Made by a program: the position numbers and the translations under genes. Below are positions 25,991-34,882 of a stretch of DNA of 64,000 nt, in pieces (within the stretch, counting starts at the first letter, position 1; each line of letters starts with the position of its first letter). The stretch lies in contig NZ_JAODNI010000206.1 of the NCBI RefSeq assembly GCF_025465255.1, forward strand, positions 46,031-110,030, in the 5' to 3' direction. This DNA is from Pseudonocardia sp. (GTDB lineage: Bacteria > Actinomycetota > Actinomycetes > Mycobacteriales > Pseudonocardiaceae). The notes below the pieces were generated by a model. That model was not told the DNA's origin, searched no databases, and worked only from the letters and a program-made list of their open reading frames with translations.

Positions 25991-27592
25991 GTGTTGTCTC
26001 GCCGTCGCTCCTCGCCCTGGATGTTCGCCGTCTCGCTCGGAGCGGTCGCCGCAGTGCTCGCCGCCGCGTGCGGCTCCGGCACCACCACCCGGAGCACCCC
26101 GGTCAACGAGGTCGCCGCCTCCGATGCGCCGACCCCGGACCTGGCCCGCTACTACGGTCAGCAGCTGTCCTGGGGTCCGTGCGGTCCCTTCTCGAAGACC
26201 GCGGACAGCGCGCAGGCGTTCGCGGACCCGAAGTACGACTGCGCGAACCTCGAGGTCCCGCTCGACTACGCGAAGCCGGACGGGGACACCGCGAAGCTCG
26301 CGGTCATCCGGCAGAAGGCCACCACCGGGCCCAAGATCGGTTCGCTGCTGTTCAACCCGGGCGGGCCGGGCGGCTCGGGCACCGAGTACCTGCCGGCGGT
26401 CAGCAAGCAGGTCGGCACGGGGACGCTCGCGCAGCGCTTCGACCTGGTCGGGTTCGACCCGCGCGGAGTCAGCGCCAGCACCCCGCAGCTCGACTGCCTC
26501 ACCGACAAGGAGCAGGACGAGGAGCGGGCCAAGGTCTTCGCGGACCCGTCGCCCGCCGGCGTCGCGGCGGCCGAGGCGGACGCGAAGTCCCAGGCGGACC
26601 GCTGCTCCGCGCGGATGGGGAACCAGGTGCTCGGCAACGTGGGCACCCGGGACGTCGTCAAGGACCTCGACGTCCTGCGGGCCGTCCTGGGCGACGAGAA
26701 GCTCAGCTTCTACGGCTACTCGTACGGCACCCAGATCGCCTCGGCCTACGCGGAGGCCTTCCCGCAGAACGTCCGCGCGCTGGTGCTCGACGGCGTCGTG
26801 GACCCGCGGCAGGACTACGTCGAGTCCTCGATCAAGCAGGCGGCCGGGTTCCAGCAGGCGTTCGACGCGTTCGCGACGTGGTGCACGACCCAGGCCAACT
26901 GCCCGCTCGGCACGGACCCGGCCCGCACCACGCAGACGTTCAACGCGCTGGCCCAGCGGCTCATCACCACGCCGATCCCGTCCGGGGACCCGGCGCGCCC
27001 GCTCAGCTTCAACGACGCCGTCCTCGGCGTGACGCAGGCGTTGTACGTGCGCCAGCTGTGGCCCGCACTCGCCCAGGGGATCTCCGGCATGGCCACGAAC
27101 GACGGCGCCCTGCTGATGACGCTCGCGGACATCTACTACTCGCGCGGCGGGGACGGCAAGTACTCGAACTCGATCGAGGCCTTCACCGCGATCAGCTGCG
27201 TGGACAACGGCGGGGTGAGCGACCCGGCCCGGGTCAAGGAGCTCACCGACGGCGTCTACGCGGCCGCCCCGTACCGCTCCACCGGCAAGGGCCCCGTCGA
27301 GGCGCGGGAGACGTGCGCGTTCTGGCCCGTCCCGCCGACGTCGACGCCGCACACGCCGCACGCGCCGGGCATCCCGCAGACGATGGTCGTGTCCGTCACC
27401 GGCGACCCGGCGACGCCGTACCGGGCGGGTGTCGACGTCGCGAAGGACCTCGGCAGCACGCTGATCACGGTGAACGGGACGCAGCACACCGCGGGTCTGC
27501 AGGGCAACAAGTGCATCGACGACAAGCTGACCGCCTACCTGGTGGATCCGGCGACGAAGCAGCAGCCGGCGACCTGCACCGTCAGAACCTGA
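25991..27592 (+). CDS. Exported tripeptidyl-aminopeptidase-type serine protease, lipoprotein (Hip1/CaeA-like)
   Basis: A 533-residue alpha/beta-hydrolase of the S33/TAP family. The N-terminus is a lipoprotein signal (basic RRRSSPW, hydrophobic core, then LAAAC at about 27-31), predicting membrane anchoring on the outside. The catalytic Ser is in GYSYG (about 240-244), preceded by the oxyanion region LLFNPGGPGGSGTEY. The His is in GTQHTAG (about 495), and cysteines are spaced for disulfides. The GTG at 25991 lies six bases after CATGCT (leaderless-type spacing). Its place between panB and glnA2 mirrors M. tuberculosis Rv2224c (Hip1). Confidence 0.87.
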   Translation: MLSRRRSSPWMFAVSLGAVAAVLAAACGSGTTTRSTPVNEVAASDAPTPDLARYYGQQLSWGPCGPFSKTADSAQAFADPKYDCANLEVPLDYAKPDGDTAKLAVIRQKATTGPKIGSLLFNPGGPGGSGTEYLPAVSKQVGTGTLAQRFDLVGFDPRGVSASTPQLDCLTDKEQDEERAKVFADPSPAGVAAAEADAKSQADRCSARMGNQVLGNVGTRDVVKDLDVLRAVLGDEKLSFYGYSYGTQIASAYAEAFPQNVRALVLDGVVDPRQDYVESSIKQAAGFQQAFDAFATWCTTQANCPLGTDPARTTQTFNALAQRLITTPIPSGDPARPLSFNDAVLGVTQALYVRQLWPALAQGISGMATNDGALLMTLADIYYSRGGDGKYSNSIEAFTAISCVDNGGVSDPARVKELTDGVYAAAPYRSTGKGPVEARETCAFWPVPPTSTPHTPHAPGIPQTMVVSVTGDPATPYRAGVDVAKDLGSTLITVNGTQHTAGLQGNKCIDDKLTAYLVDPATKQQPATCTVRT

Positions 27593-27642
27593 CCCCCGGA
27601 TCACCCGCCGGGTGAGTGGTTCGGCGCACGTCGAGCAGCGAC

Positions 27643-27658
27643 GAAACATCGCTGTAAC
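27643..27658 (+). promoter_or_regulatory. GlnR-like half box upstream of glnA2
   Basis: GAAAC-n6-GTAAC (27643-27647 and 27654-27658) fits the b-site/a-site pair of the actinobacterial GlnR consensus (gTnAc-n6-GaAAc repeated). It lies 25 bp before the glnA2 ATG. Flanking half sites at the expected n6 spacing are not convincing. Confidence 0.5.
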
Positions 27659-27682
27659 ACGGCGTTCCTAGGCTCCCTGCCC

Positions 27683-29026
27683 ATGGACCGCCAGCAGGAA
27701 TTCGTGCTGCGCACGCTCGAGGAACGCGACATCCGATTCGTTCGGCTGTGGTTCACCGACGTGCTCGGCTACCTCAAGTCGGTGGCGGTTGCCCCCGCGG
27801 AGCTAGAGGGGGCGTTCGCCGAGGGCATCGGCTTCGACGGTTCCGCGATCGAGGGCTTCGCGCGCGTGTTCGAGTCGGACATGGTGGCGCGCCCCGACCC
27901 GTCGACGTTCCAGGTGCTGCCCTGGGAGACCGCCAGCGGTGAGCACTACTCGGCGCGCATGTTCTGCGACATCGCCATGCCGGACGGATCGCCGTCCTGG
28001 GCGGACCCGCGGCACGTGCTGCGCCGCGCGCTGAGCAAGGCCGGCGAGGCGGGCTTCACCTGCTATGTCCACCCCGAGATCGAGTTCTACCTGCTCCGGG
28101 ACCTGCCCGCGGACGGCACGCCGCCGCTGCCGGCGGACCGTGGCGGCTACTTCGACCAGGCCAGCCACGACGTCGCCCCGCACTTCCGGCGCAACGCGAT
28201 CGAGACGCTGGAGTCGATGGGCATCTCGGTGGAGTTCAGCCACCACGAGGGCGGCCCCGGCCAGCAGGAGATCGACCTGCGCTACGCGGACGCGCTCACC
28301 ATGGCGGACAACATCATGACCTTCCGCTACGTCGTGAAGGAGGTCGCGCTCACCCAGGGCGTGAAGGCCTCCTTCATGCCGAAGCCGTTCACCGAGCACG
28401 CGGGCTCGGCCATGCACACGCACTTCTCGCTCTTCGAGGGCGACCGCAACGCCTTCCACGACCCGACCGACCCCTACGAGCTGTCCGAGACCGGCAAGGC
28501 GTTCGTCGCCGGCGTGCTGCGGCACGCGCGCGAGATGAGCGCGGTCACGAACCAGTGGGTGAACTCCTACAAGCGGCTGATCACCGGGGGCGAGGCCCCG
28601 ACGGCCGTCTCCTGGGGGCACGCGAACCGGTCCGCGCTGGTCCGGGTACCGATGTACTCGCCCGGGAAGTCGTCGACGCGGCGGGTGGAGGTGCGGACGC
28701 TGGACAGCGCCTGCAATCCCTATCTCGCCTTCGCGGTGATCCTGGGCGCCGGCCTCACCGGCGTGCAGAAGGGTTACGAGCTGCCCGCCGCCACGGAGGA
28801 CGACGTCTGGTCGCTCACCGAGACCGAGCGGCGCGCGCTGGGCTACGAGGCGCTGCCGCAGAACCTCACCGAGGCGCTCTCGGCGATGGAGCACTCGGAG
28901 CTGGTCGCCGAGATCCTCGGCGAGCACGTCTTCGACTTCTTCCTGCGCAACAAGCGTGCGGAGTGGGACGCCTACCGCCGCAACGTCACGCCCTACGAGC
29001 TCTCGACGTACCTCCCGGTGCTGTGA
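27683..29026 (+). CDS. glnA2: Glutamine synthetase type I, GlnA2-like
   Basis: A 447-residue GS-type ligase. It has the beta-grasp N-terminal domain (LWFTDVLGYLKSVAVAPAEL) and the catalytic signatures VHPEIEFYLL, EFSHHEGGPGQQEIDLRYADAL, SAMHTHFSLFEG, NSYKRLITGGEAPTAVSWG and RRVEVRTLDSACNPYLAFAV (metal and ATP sites). The length and its place beside glnE and the Hip1-like gene match mycobacterial GlnA2. GlnA2 enzymes act as auxiliary glutamine synthetases or in polyamine/amide metabolism; the activity cannot be settled here. TAGGCT (27669-27674) eight bases before the ATG suggests a leaderless transcript. Confidence 0.92.
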   Translation: MDRQQEFVLRTLEERDIRFVRLWFTDVLGYLKSVAVAPAELEGAFAEGIGFDGSAIEGFARVFESDMVARPDPSTFQVLPWETASGEHYSARMFCDIAMPDGSPSWADPRHVLRRALSKAGEAGFTCYVHPEIEFYLLRDLPADGTPPLPADRGGYFDQASHDVAPHFRRNAIETLESMGISVEFSHHEGGPGQQEIDLRYADALTMADNIMTFRYVVKEVALTQGVKASFMPKPFTEHAGSAMHTHFSLFEGDRNAFHDPTDPYELSETGKAFVAGVLRHAREMSAVTNQWVNSYKRLITGGEAPTAVSWGHANRSALVRVPMYSPGKSSTRRVEVRTLDSACNPYLAFAVILGAGLTGVQKGYELPAATEDDVWSLTETERRALGYEALPQNLTEALSAMEHSELVAEILGEHVFDFFLRNKRAEWDAYRRNVTPYELSTYLPVL

Positions 29027-29030
29027 ACCT

Positions 29031-29070
29031 GTGCGTGGAAGTCGTCGCCCCGGCGACGACTTCCACGCAC
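29031..29070. terminator. Perfect palindrome copy A2, terminator of glnA2
   Basis: 19-bp perfect arms (GTGCGTGGAAGTCGTCGCC at 29031-29049 with its reverse complement at 29052-29070) around CC. It lies four bases after the glnA2 stop and seven before the convergent stop. It is a member of the dispersed 3'-end palindrome family. Confidence 0.85.
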
Positions 29071-29077
29071 GAGTGGG

Positions 29078-29680
29078 TCAGCGCGGGCCGCGGAGGAAGT
29101 CCATCCCGGCCCGCAGGGCGGCGACCCCGTCGATCGTCGACGTGCCGAGGGTGCGCACGTCCGCGTCCGTCGTCCCCGCCGTCGTCTCCCGGACGGCCGC
29201 GCGCAGCTCGGCGGCGACGTCGCAGAGCTGATCGGTCCACGTCGCGGCCTCCGGCAGGGCGGTCTCGACGCGGGCGGGGTCGGGGTCGTCCTGCAGACTC
29301 CGCAGGTACGTGTCCAGGCCCGCGGCGAGCCGCCGGAGCTCCAGGTACTGGTCCTGAACGGTCGCGGAGACGAGCGCGTGCTCCTCGGCCGGGGCGAACT
29401 GGCGTTCCGTCGCGGTGACGGCGGCATCGAGCCTGCGCCGCAGATCGACGGCCCGGCGCTGCGGACCCTCGGGCAGGCGCAGCGCCGCGAACTCGGTGCG
29501 GGCCCGGTCGAGGCGGTGGGACTGCGCGCCCGCGAAGGACCGCGCGCGCCGCCAGATCCGGCGCAGCACGAACGCCAGGACCAGCGCGAACACCAGCAGC
29601 ACGCCGCCGAGGACCGCGAGCGCGGTCGGGCTCAGCAGCAGCTGGAAGAGGATGTCCCCCCCGGGCAGGTCACCGTCCAC
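29078..29680 (-). CDS. Conserved-type membrane protein with one N-terminal TM helix and coiled coil, unknown function
   Basis: A 200-residue protein: a short acidic lead, one transmembrane helix at about 16-42 (ALAVLGGVLLVFALVLAFVL), then a basic stop-transfer RRIWRRAR and a largely helical cytoplasmic or coiled-coil domain rich in Arg/Leu/Ala. GTG start at 29680; TATCCT on the minus strand (rc at 29688-29693) lies seven bases upstream, giving a leaderless start. It converges on glnA2 across the A2 palindrome. I do not recognise the family. Confidence 0.72.
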   Translation of the reverse strand: MDGDLPGGDILFQLLLSPTALAVLGGVLLVFALVLAFVLRRIWRRARSFAGAQSHRLDRARTEFAALRLPEGPQRRAVDLRRRLDAAVTATERQFAPAEEHALVSATVQDQYLELRRLAAGLDTYLRSLQDDPDPARVETALPEAATWTDQLCDVAAELRAAVRETTAGTTDADVRTLGTSTIDGVAALRAGMDFLRGPR

Positions 29681-29805
29681 GTCGCCCAGGATACGGACCT
29701 ACCGGACACTCGCCGTGAAATCGCACCGATCGACGCGAATCCGGTGGCTCGCCGGCTGGCCGCGAGCCCCGGTTCGCCGGGGGCCTGCTCTCCTAGGACA
29801 GACCC

Positions 29806-29811
29806 TAGTCT
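29806..29811 (+). promoter_or_regulatory. -10-like TAGTCT, leaderless start of 125-residue gene
   Basis: TAGTCT ends seven bases before GTG 29819, which sets the start of the small downstream gene. Confidence 0.5.
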
Positions 29812-29818
29812 CGGGCAC

Positions 29819-30196
29819 GTGGAGCAACCGACGGTCACCCTCGAACGCTGGACCGGCCCCTGGCCCGACGACGACCCGGACGCCAACTTCAAGGCCGAGG
29901 TCGCGGACTACACCCGCCTGGACCCCCTCGAGACGCTGCGGGGGCTCAGCGCGCACACCGGCATCCCGGTCGGCGCGCTCGTCCGCTACGTCCTGGCCCG
30001 CTTCGCGACGACCGGCTCAGGCGGCCTGCTCGAGCTCGGGCCCGCGATGGTCCACCGCCTCTGGGCGCCGATCGCCGAGGCCGAGGAGACGGGCACGGAC
30101 GACGCCCGCCTCGCCGCCTACCGGGCGCTGTCCGCGCAGCTGAGCTGGCTGCGATTCCCGCTCCTCGAACCCGACACCTACCCGAACGCTCCGTAA
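29819..30196 (+). CDS. Small conserved-type helical protein, unknown function
   Basis: A 125-residue protein starting VEQPTVTLERWTGPWPDDD. After an acidic lead, two helical stretches follow (LDPLETLRGLSAHTGIPVGALVRYVLARFA and APIAEAEETGTDDARLAAYRALSAQL; given here as separate segments). I have a vague memory of this pattern as a small Pseudonocardiales DUF family (possibly DUF6027), not certain. The middle resembles a DNA-binding-like helix pair, but no function can be assigned. GTG 29819 is fixed by the TAGTCT hexamer. It lies 32 bp before glnE. Confidence 0.72.
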   Translation: MEQPTVTLERWTGPWPDDDPDANFKAEVADYTRLDPLETLRGLSAHTGIPVGALVRYVLARFATTGSGGLLELGPAMVHRLWAPIAEAEETGTDDARLAAYRALSAQLSWLRFPLLEPDTYPNAP

Positions 30197-30215
30197 CGCC
30201 GCCGTCATCCGGCAG

Positions 30216-30221
30216 TATCTT
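30216..30221 (+). promoter_or_regulatory. -10-like TATCTT, leaderless start of glnE
   Basis: TATCTT ends seven bases before GTG 30229, indicating that glnE has its own leaderless promoter although the upstream gene is close. Confidence 0.5.
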
Positions 30222-30228
30222 CACCATC

Positions 30229-33200
30229 GTGGCGGAACGCACCGGAACGTCTCTGGCCCGGCTCGGACTCACCGAACCGTGGGCCGAAGCCACGGTGCAG
30301 GATCTCGGCTGGTGGGCGACGGACCGGCCGGTCACCGGCGCGGCGGACATCATGTGGGCCCTGGCCCGCAGCCCCGACCCGGACCTGGCCCTGCGCCAGG
30401 TCGAGCGGCTCGCGAAGGCCGCCCCGGACTGGAAGGCGATCGACCGGGAGCTGCGCACGGACGTCGGCCTGCGTGGGCGGCTGTTCGGGCTGCTCGGCGC
30501 GTCGACCGCGCTCGGCGACCATCTGATCGCCAACCCGGGCCGCTGGTCCCTGCTCGCCGACGGCCCCACCCGCCAGGACCCGCCCCCGGACCTCGAACGG
30601 CGCACCGCGAACCTGCTGCGCGCCGTCGGCGCCGATCCGTCGCTCCCGCCCGCCGGTTCCCCGGGAGGGGCGCGGGCCCAGCTCACCGGGGCCGCCGCCG
30701 TCGTCGCCCTGCGGACCGCCTACCGCGACGAGCTGCTCGGCCTCGCCGGCGCGGACCTGGCCGCGGTCGGCGAGCCGTCCCTGCCGGTCATGGAGGTCGA
30801 GGAGGTCGCCTCGCAGCTTGCGGACCTGGCGTCGGCCGCGATGCGCGCCGCGCTCGCCGTCGCCGTCGAGGAGACCCAGCCCGACGACGACGTCCGGCTG
30901 GCGGTCATCGGCATGGGCAAGTGCGGCGGGCACGAGCTGAACTACGTCAGCGACGTCGACGTGATCTTCGTCGGCGAGGGCGATCTGCAGACCGCGACGA
31001 AGATCGCGAGCCGGGTCATGCGGATCGCGGGAGAGGCCTGCTTCGAGGTCGACGCCAACCTGCGCCCCGAGGGCCGGCAGGGCGCGCTGGTCCGCACGCT
31101 GGACGGGCACGTGGGCTACTACAAGCGGTGGGCCAAGACCTGGGAGTTCCAGGCCCTGCTCAAGGCGCGGCCGATCGCCGGGGACCCGGACCTCGGCCGG
31201 CAGTACGCCGAGGCCGTGGCGCCGATGGTCTGGAGCGCCGCGGACCGCGCGGACTTCGTCGTGGACGTGCAGGCGATGCGCCGCCGGGTCGAGGAGCACG
31301 TGCGGCCGGACCTCGCGGAACGCGAGCTGAAGCTCGGCCGGGGCGGGTTGCGGGACGTCGAGTTCGCCGTCCAGCTGCTGCAGCTGGTGCACGGCCGCAC
31401 GGACGAGACGTTGCGCTCGCCGTCGACGCTGGACGCGTTGGCGGCGCTCGCGGAGGGCGGCTACGTCGGGCGGGACGACGGCGCCAACCTCGCCGCCTCC
31501 TATCGCTTCCTGCGGCTGCTCGAACACCGGCTGCAGCTGCAGCGCATGCGCCGCACCCACCTCCTGCCCGCCCCCGACGACACGGACGGGCTGCGCTGGC
31601 TCGCCCGCGCCGCGCGGCTGCGTCCGGACGGGCGGCACGACGTCGTCGGCGTGCTGGTGGCGGAGTGGACGCGCAACGCGCGCCGGGTCCGCCGGCTGCA
31701 CGAGAAGCTGTTCTACCGGCCGCTGCTCGCGGCCGTCTCCCGGCTGCCCGCATCCGCCGTCCGGCTGTCCGAGAAGGCCGCGGTCGCGCGGCTGGGGGCA
31801 CTCGGCTGGGCCTCCCCGGAGGGCGCGCTCGGGCACCTGCGGGCGCTGACGAGCGGGGTCTCGCGGGCCGCGTCGATCCAGCAGACGCTGCTCCCGGTGC
31901 TCCTCGACGAGCTGGCCGTCAGCCCGGACCCCGACCGCGGGCTGCTGGCCTACCGCCGGGTCTCCGAGGCGCTCGCCAGCACGCCCTGGTACCTGCGGCT
32001 GCTGCGCGACGAGGGCGCGGTGGCGCAGCGTCTGATGCAGCTCCTCGGGACGTCGTCGCTGGTCCCGGACCTGCTGACGCGTGCACCCGAGGTGCTGCGG
32101 ATGCTCGCCAGCCCGAACGCCGGGCAGGCGGACGAGCTGCAGCGGGACCCGGCGGAGGTTGCCGCGTCCCTGCGCACGACCGTCGCCCGCCAGCCCGACT
32201 TCACCGCGGCGGTCGCCAGCGCGCGCTCGCTGCGCCGGCACGAGATGCTGCGCGTCGCGTGTGCGGACCTGCTCGGGCTGCTGTCGGTGGAGCAGGTGTG
32301 CGCGTCGCTCAGCTCGGTCTGGGTCGCCGTGCTGCAGGCGACGCTGGACAGCGCGATCAAGTCCGTTGCGGCGGGCGGGCACGTCCCGGCACGGATCGCG
32401 GTGATCGGGATGGGCCGGCTCGGCGGGGCGGAGCTGGCGTACGGCTCCGATGCGGACGTCCTGTTCGTGTGCGAGGCGGACCCGGCCGATCCCGACGTCG
32501 ACCCGCACGAGGCGGACCGGGACGCGGTGAAGTTCGCGACGACCGTCGTCGAGACCGTGCGCCGCGGGCTCGGGTCGCCGAGCCCGGACCCCGCGCTGGT
32601 CGTCGACGCGAACCTCCGGCCCGAGGGCCGGTCGGGGCCGCTGGTGCGGACCCTGGCGTCCTACCGCGAGTACTACGCGCGCTGGAGCGAGCTCTGGGAG
32701 GCGCAGGCGCTGCTGCGCGCCGACCCCGTCGCCGGAGCCGCGGACCTGGGCCGGCGGTTCATGGAGCTCGTCGACCCGATCCGGTATCCCGCCGACGGGC
32801 TCGCCGAGAAGTCCGTGCTGGAGATCCGCCGGATCAAGTCCCGGGTCGACGCCGAGCGGCTGCCCCGCGGCGCGGACCGCGGCACCCACACCAAGCTCGG
32901 GTACGGCGGGCTCGCGGACGTCGAGTGGACCGTGCAGCTCCTCCAGCTGCAGCACGCGGGGGACGTCCCCGAGCTGCGCACGACCTCCACGCTCGAGGGG
33001 CTGCGGGAGGCCGTCGAGGCCGGCCTGATCGGTAAGGACGACGCCGCGGAGCTGCGGGCGGGCTGGGAGATGGCGACCCGGGCGCGGAACGCGATCATGC
33101 TCGTCCGCGGCAAGCCGGGGGACCAGCTGCCCCGCTCCGGCCGGGAGCTCGCCGCGATCGCCGCGTCCATGGGCTACCCCGCGGACGGGGACCCGGGCGT

Positions 33201-33273
33201 CTTCCTCGACGACTACCGCCGGGCCACCCGGCGCGCCCGCAGCGTCGTCGAACGGGTCTTCTACGGCTGGTGA
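30229..33273 (+). CDS. glnE: Bifunctional glutamine synthetase adenylyltransferase/deadenylyltransferase
   Basis: Adds AMP to and removes AMP from glutamine synthetase (target GlnA1 Tyr404 in this window). The 1014 residues hold two nucleotidyltransferase domains with signatures IGMGKCGGHELNYVSDVDVI (about 224) and IGMGRLGGAELAYGSDADVL (about 724), each followed by DANLRPEG. Each has its own helical GlnD-PII-type domain (KLGRGGLRDVEFAVQLLQL, KLGYGGLADVEWTVQLLQL). The length fits actinobacterial GlnE. The GTG start is set by the TATCTT hexamer. Unlike the mycobacterial order, glnA1 is not adjacent but 10.4 kb away. Confidence 0.95.
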   Translation: MAERTGTSLARLGLTEPWAEATVQDLGWWATDRPVTGAADIMWALARSPDPDLALRQVERLAKAAPDWKAIDRELRTDVGLRGRLFGLLGASTALGDHLIANPGRWSLLADGPTRQDPPPDLERRTANLLRAVGADPSLPPAGSPGGARAQLTGAAAVVALRTAYRDELLGLAGADLAAVGEPSLPVMEVEEVASQLADLASAAMRAALAVAVEETQPDDDVRLAVIGMGKCGGHELNYVSDVDVIFVGEGDLQTATKIASRVMRIAGEACFEVDANLRPEGRQGALVRTLDGHVGYYKRWAKTWEFQALLKARPIAGDPDLGRQYAEAVAPMVWSAADRADFVVDVQAMRRRVEEHVRPDLAERELKLGRGGLRDVEFAVQLLQLVHGRTDETLRSPSTLDALAALAEGGYVGRDDGANLAASYRFLRLLEHRLQLQRMRRTHLLPAPDDTDGLRWLARAARLRPDGRHDVVGVLVAEWTRNARRVRRLHEKLFYRPLLAAVSRLPASAVRLSEKAAVARLGALGWASPEGALGHLRALTSGVSRAASIQQTLLPVLLDELAVSPDPDRGLLAYRRVSEALASTPWYLRLLRDEGAVAQRLMQLLGTSSLVPDLLTRAPEVLRMLASPNAGQADELQRDPAEVAASLRTTVARQPDFTAAVASARSLRRHEMLRVACADLLGLLSVEQVCASLSSVWVAVLQATLDSAIKSVAAGGHVPARIAVIGMGRLGGAELAYGSDADVLFVCEADPADPDVDPHEADRDAVKFATTVVETVRRGLGSPSPDPALVVDANLRPEGRSGPLVRTLASYREYYARWSELWEAQALLRADPVAGAADLGRRFMELVDPIRYPADGLAEKSVLEIRRIKSRVDAERLPRGADRGTHTKLGYGGLADVEWTVQLLQLQHAGDVPELRTTSTLEGLREAVEAGLIGKDDAAELRAGWEMATRARNAIMLVRGKPGDQLPRSGRELAAIAASMGYPADGDPGVFLDDYRRATRRARSVVERVFYGW

Positions 33274-33278
33274 CCCCT

Positions 33279-33348
33279 GTGCGCGCGGAGCCTCGCTAGA
33301 ACGAGGATCCGCGCACACGACCCCGGGTGAGCTGCGGAGACGCGGTCA
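33279..33348. repeat. Dispersed 3'-end palindrome copy B1 with tail
   Basis: 38-bp palindrome (33279-33316; inner CCTCGCTAGAACGAGG), followed by a tail containing GTGAGCTGCGGA shared with copies B2 (50740) and B3 (62296). It lies five bases after the glnE stop; the tail ends at the stop of the convergent DUF5685 gene (33346-33348). Confidence 0.85.
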
Positions 33349-34440
33349 GCAGTCGCAGTCGCAGCAGTCGCCGTCGCAGCCCGAGCAGCCGTCGGTGCAG
33401 CTGCAGCACCCGTCGCAGCCGTCGCCGCCCCCGCTGTCACCGCTCCCACGGCACCAGCCCTGCCGGCGCTCGCCGGTCCACGGGTCCGGGTAGGTGTCGC
33501 TGCAGCAGATCTGGCAGGTGCAGAAGAGGCCGACGGCGACGCCGCAGCCGGTGACGAGGCCGCGCTGCTTCCCCCGCTGTGTCCCGGTGTCCGGCTCCGC
33601 ATGCGCGAACGCGTGGCCCACGGCCCGGTCCAGCTCGTGCACCAGCAGCCGGTGCGCCAGGGTCCCGTTCGCCCACTCGACCTCACGCAGGGCGAGCTTC
33701 ACCCCGAGGGTCGCGTCGTCCGCCAGCCGGCGCGCGGTGGCGAGGTCGGTGCCGGTCTCGGCGAGGGGGTTCCACGCTCCGGCCGCGTGGTCGGCGGGCA
33801 GGTCCTCGACGGCGTCGAGCAGGTGCGCGAGCCGCCCGAACAGCCGGCCGACCTCGGCCAGCGGAACGGCGTTGTCCGGCCGCCCGGCGAGGACGGCGGT
33901 GTGCGCGAACGCCGCGGCCGTCGCGCTCTCCGTCGGCTCGGTCACCGCCAGCAGCGACGACGGGGAGCGCTTCGCCGCGGCCTGCCGTCCGACGGCGTCG
34001 AGCAAAACCCCGGTGCCCAGGCCGAGCGCCGCGCCGTCGACGGTCGCGTTCCGGGACCAGCGTCCGGCCAGGCGCTCCGCAGCCTTGGCGAGTGGGCGCC
34101 GGGCCAGCACGCCGTCGCCGTCGGCCGCGTGGTCCGCGATCGTCGCCGAGGCCAGGACCAGCGAGACGACGGCGGCGAGTCGGGCACCCTCGCCGGTCGC
34201 GACGATCGCGGTGCGCATCCCGCGCAGGGGACACGGGCCGGCCCTGCGCCGGTTCGGGGCCGCGGTGCTCTGCGCGTCGACGAGGACGGAGATGAGCAGG
34301 CCGTCGTAGTTCGTGGCGGTGCGGGCCAGCTGGCCGTGGCCGTCGCGCAGCGCGCGGCAGAGGCCGCAGAGGTGGCCGATCCACTCGGTGCGCAACCGCT
34401 CGGACAGGCTGTGCCGGCACGGCCGGATCATGCCGAACAT
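33346..34440 (-). CDS. DUF5685-type protein with extremely cysteine-rich C-terminal tail
   Basis: A 364-residue protein starting MFGMIRPCRHSL, the N-terminal pattern I associate with DUF5685. An early CxxC set (HLCGLCRALRDGHG) could bind zinc or an Fe-S cluster. The middle is helical and Ala/Leu-rich with repeated His/Asp (TIADHAADGDG, HLLDAVEDLPADHAAG), suggesting a metal-dependent enzyme resembling polyprenyl-synthase-like bundles, which is inference. The last 71 residues contain 16 cysteines, ending in a run with 10 Cys in 23 residues (GCDGCCSCTDGC and on). Start ATG at 34440. Function unknown; metal storage or cluster binding is plausible. Confidence 0.82.
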   Translation of the reverse strand: MFGMIRPCRHSLSERLRTEWIGHLCGLCRALRDGHGQLARTATNYDGLLISVLVDAQSTAAPNRRRAGPCPLRGMRTAIVATGEGARLAAVVSLVLASATIADHAADGDGVLARRPLAKAAERLAGRWSRNATVDGAALGLGTGVLLDAVGRQAAAKRSPSSLLAVTEPTESATAAAFAHTAVLAGRPDNAVPLAEVGRLFGRLAHLLDAVEDLPADHAAGAWNPLAETGTDLATARRLADDATLGVKLALREVEWANGTLAHRLLVHELDRAVGHAFAHAEPDTGTQRGKQRGLVTGCGVAVGLFCTCQICCSDTYPDPWTGERRQGWCRGSGDSGGGDGCDGCCSCTDGCSGCDGDCCDCDC

Positions 34441-34555
34441 GCGGGGAGCCCCTGGCGTCGTTCCATGAACCGCTACTCGTACGAGGGGCCCGGACCGTAT
34501 CGGTGGCACCGCAACTCTCGTGCTCTGCGCCGGTGCAGGCGCTGGCGTCCCCGGC

Positions 34556-34847
34556 ATGCCCTCCACCGCCGGCGTCGTGATCTTCCTGCTCGCGTCGATG
34601 GTGCTCGTGCTGTCCCCGGGCCGAGCGTGCTCCGCCGAGGTCTTCACGGGGATCAAGCTGGCCGGCGCGGCCCATCTCGTGTGGCTCGGCGTCCAGACCT
34701 TCCGGCACCGGGGTGACCTGAGCACCGCGCTCGGGACACCGCGCCGGGGCCACGTCACCGGACCGCCTGCGCCGGGTGCGGGGCGCCGGTGGGCCGATGA
34801 TCATCGCGATGGGCGTCGGCCCGTCGTTCACCGGCCGTCGTGACTAG
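34556..34847 (+). pseudogene. LysE/RhtB-family exporter remnant
   Basis: The ATG at 34556 begins a typical LysE N-terminus (VIFLLASMVLVLSPG). The next codons need one extra base to read PGPSVL, then most of TM helices 2-5 is missing and the frame resumes with FTGIKLAGAAHLVWLGVQTF, a recognisable mid/late LysE helix. The last piece (GGPMIIAMGVGPSFTGRR, in a third frame, stop at 34845-34847) resembles the family C-terminus. Families run about 200 residues; fewer than 95 remain. It is a decayed amino-acid/threonine exporter gene. Confidence 0.7.
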
Positions 34848-34882
34848 GGCGCCGGTGTGCGGGAAGTGATGGCCGACCCCAC

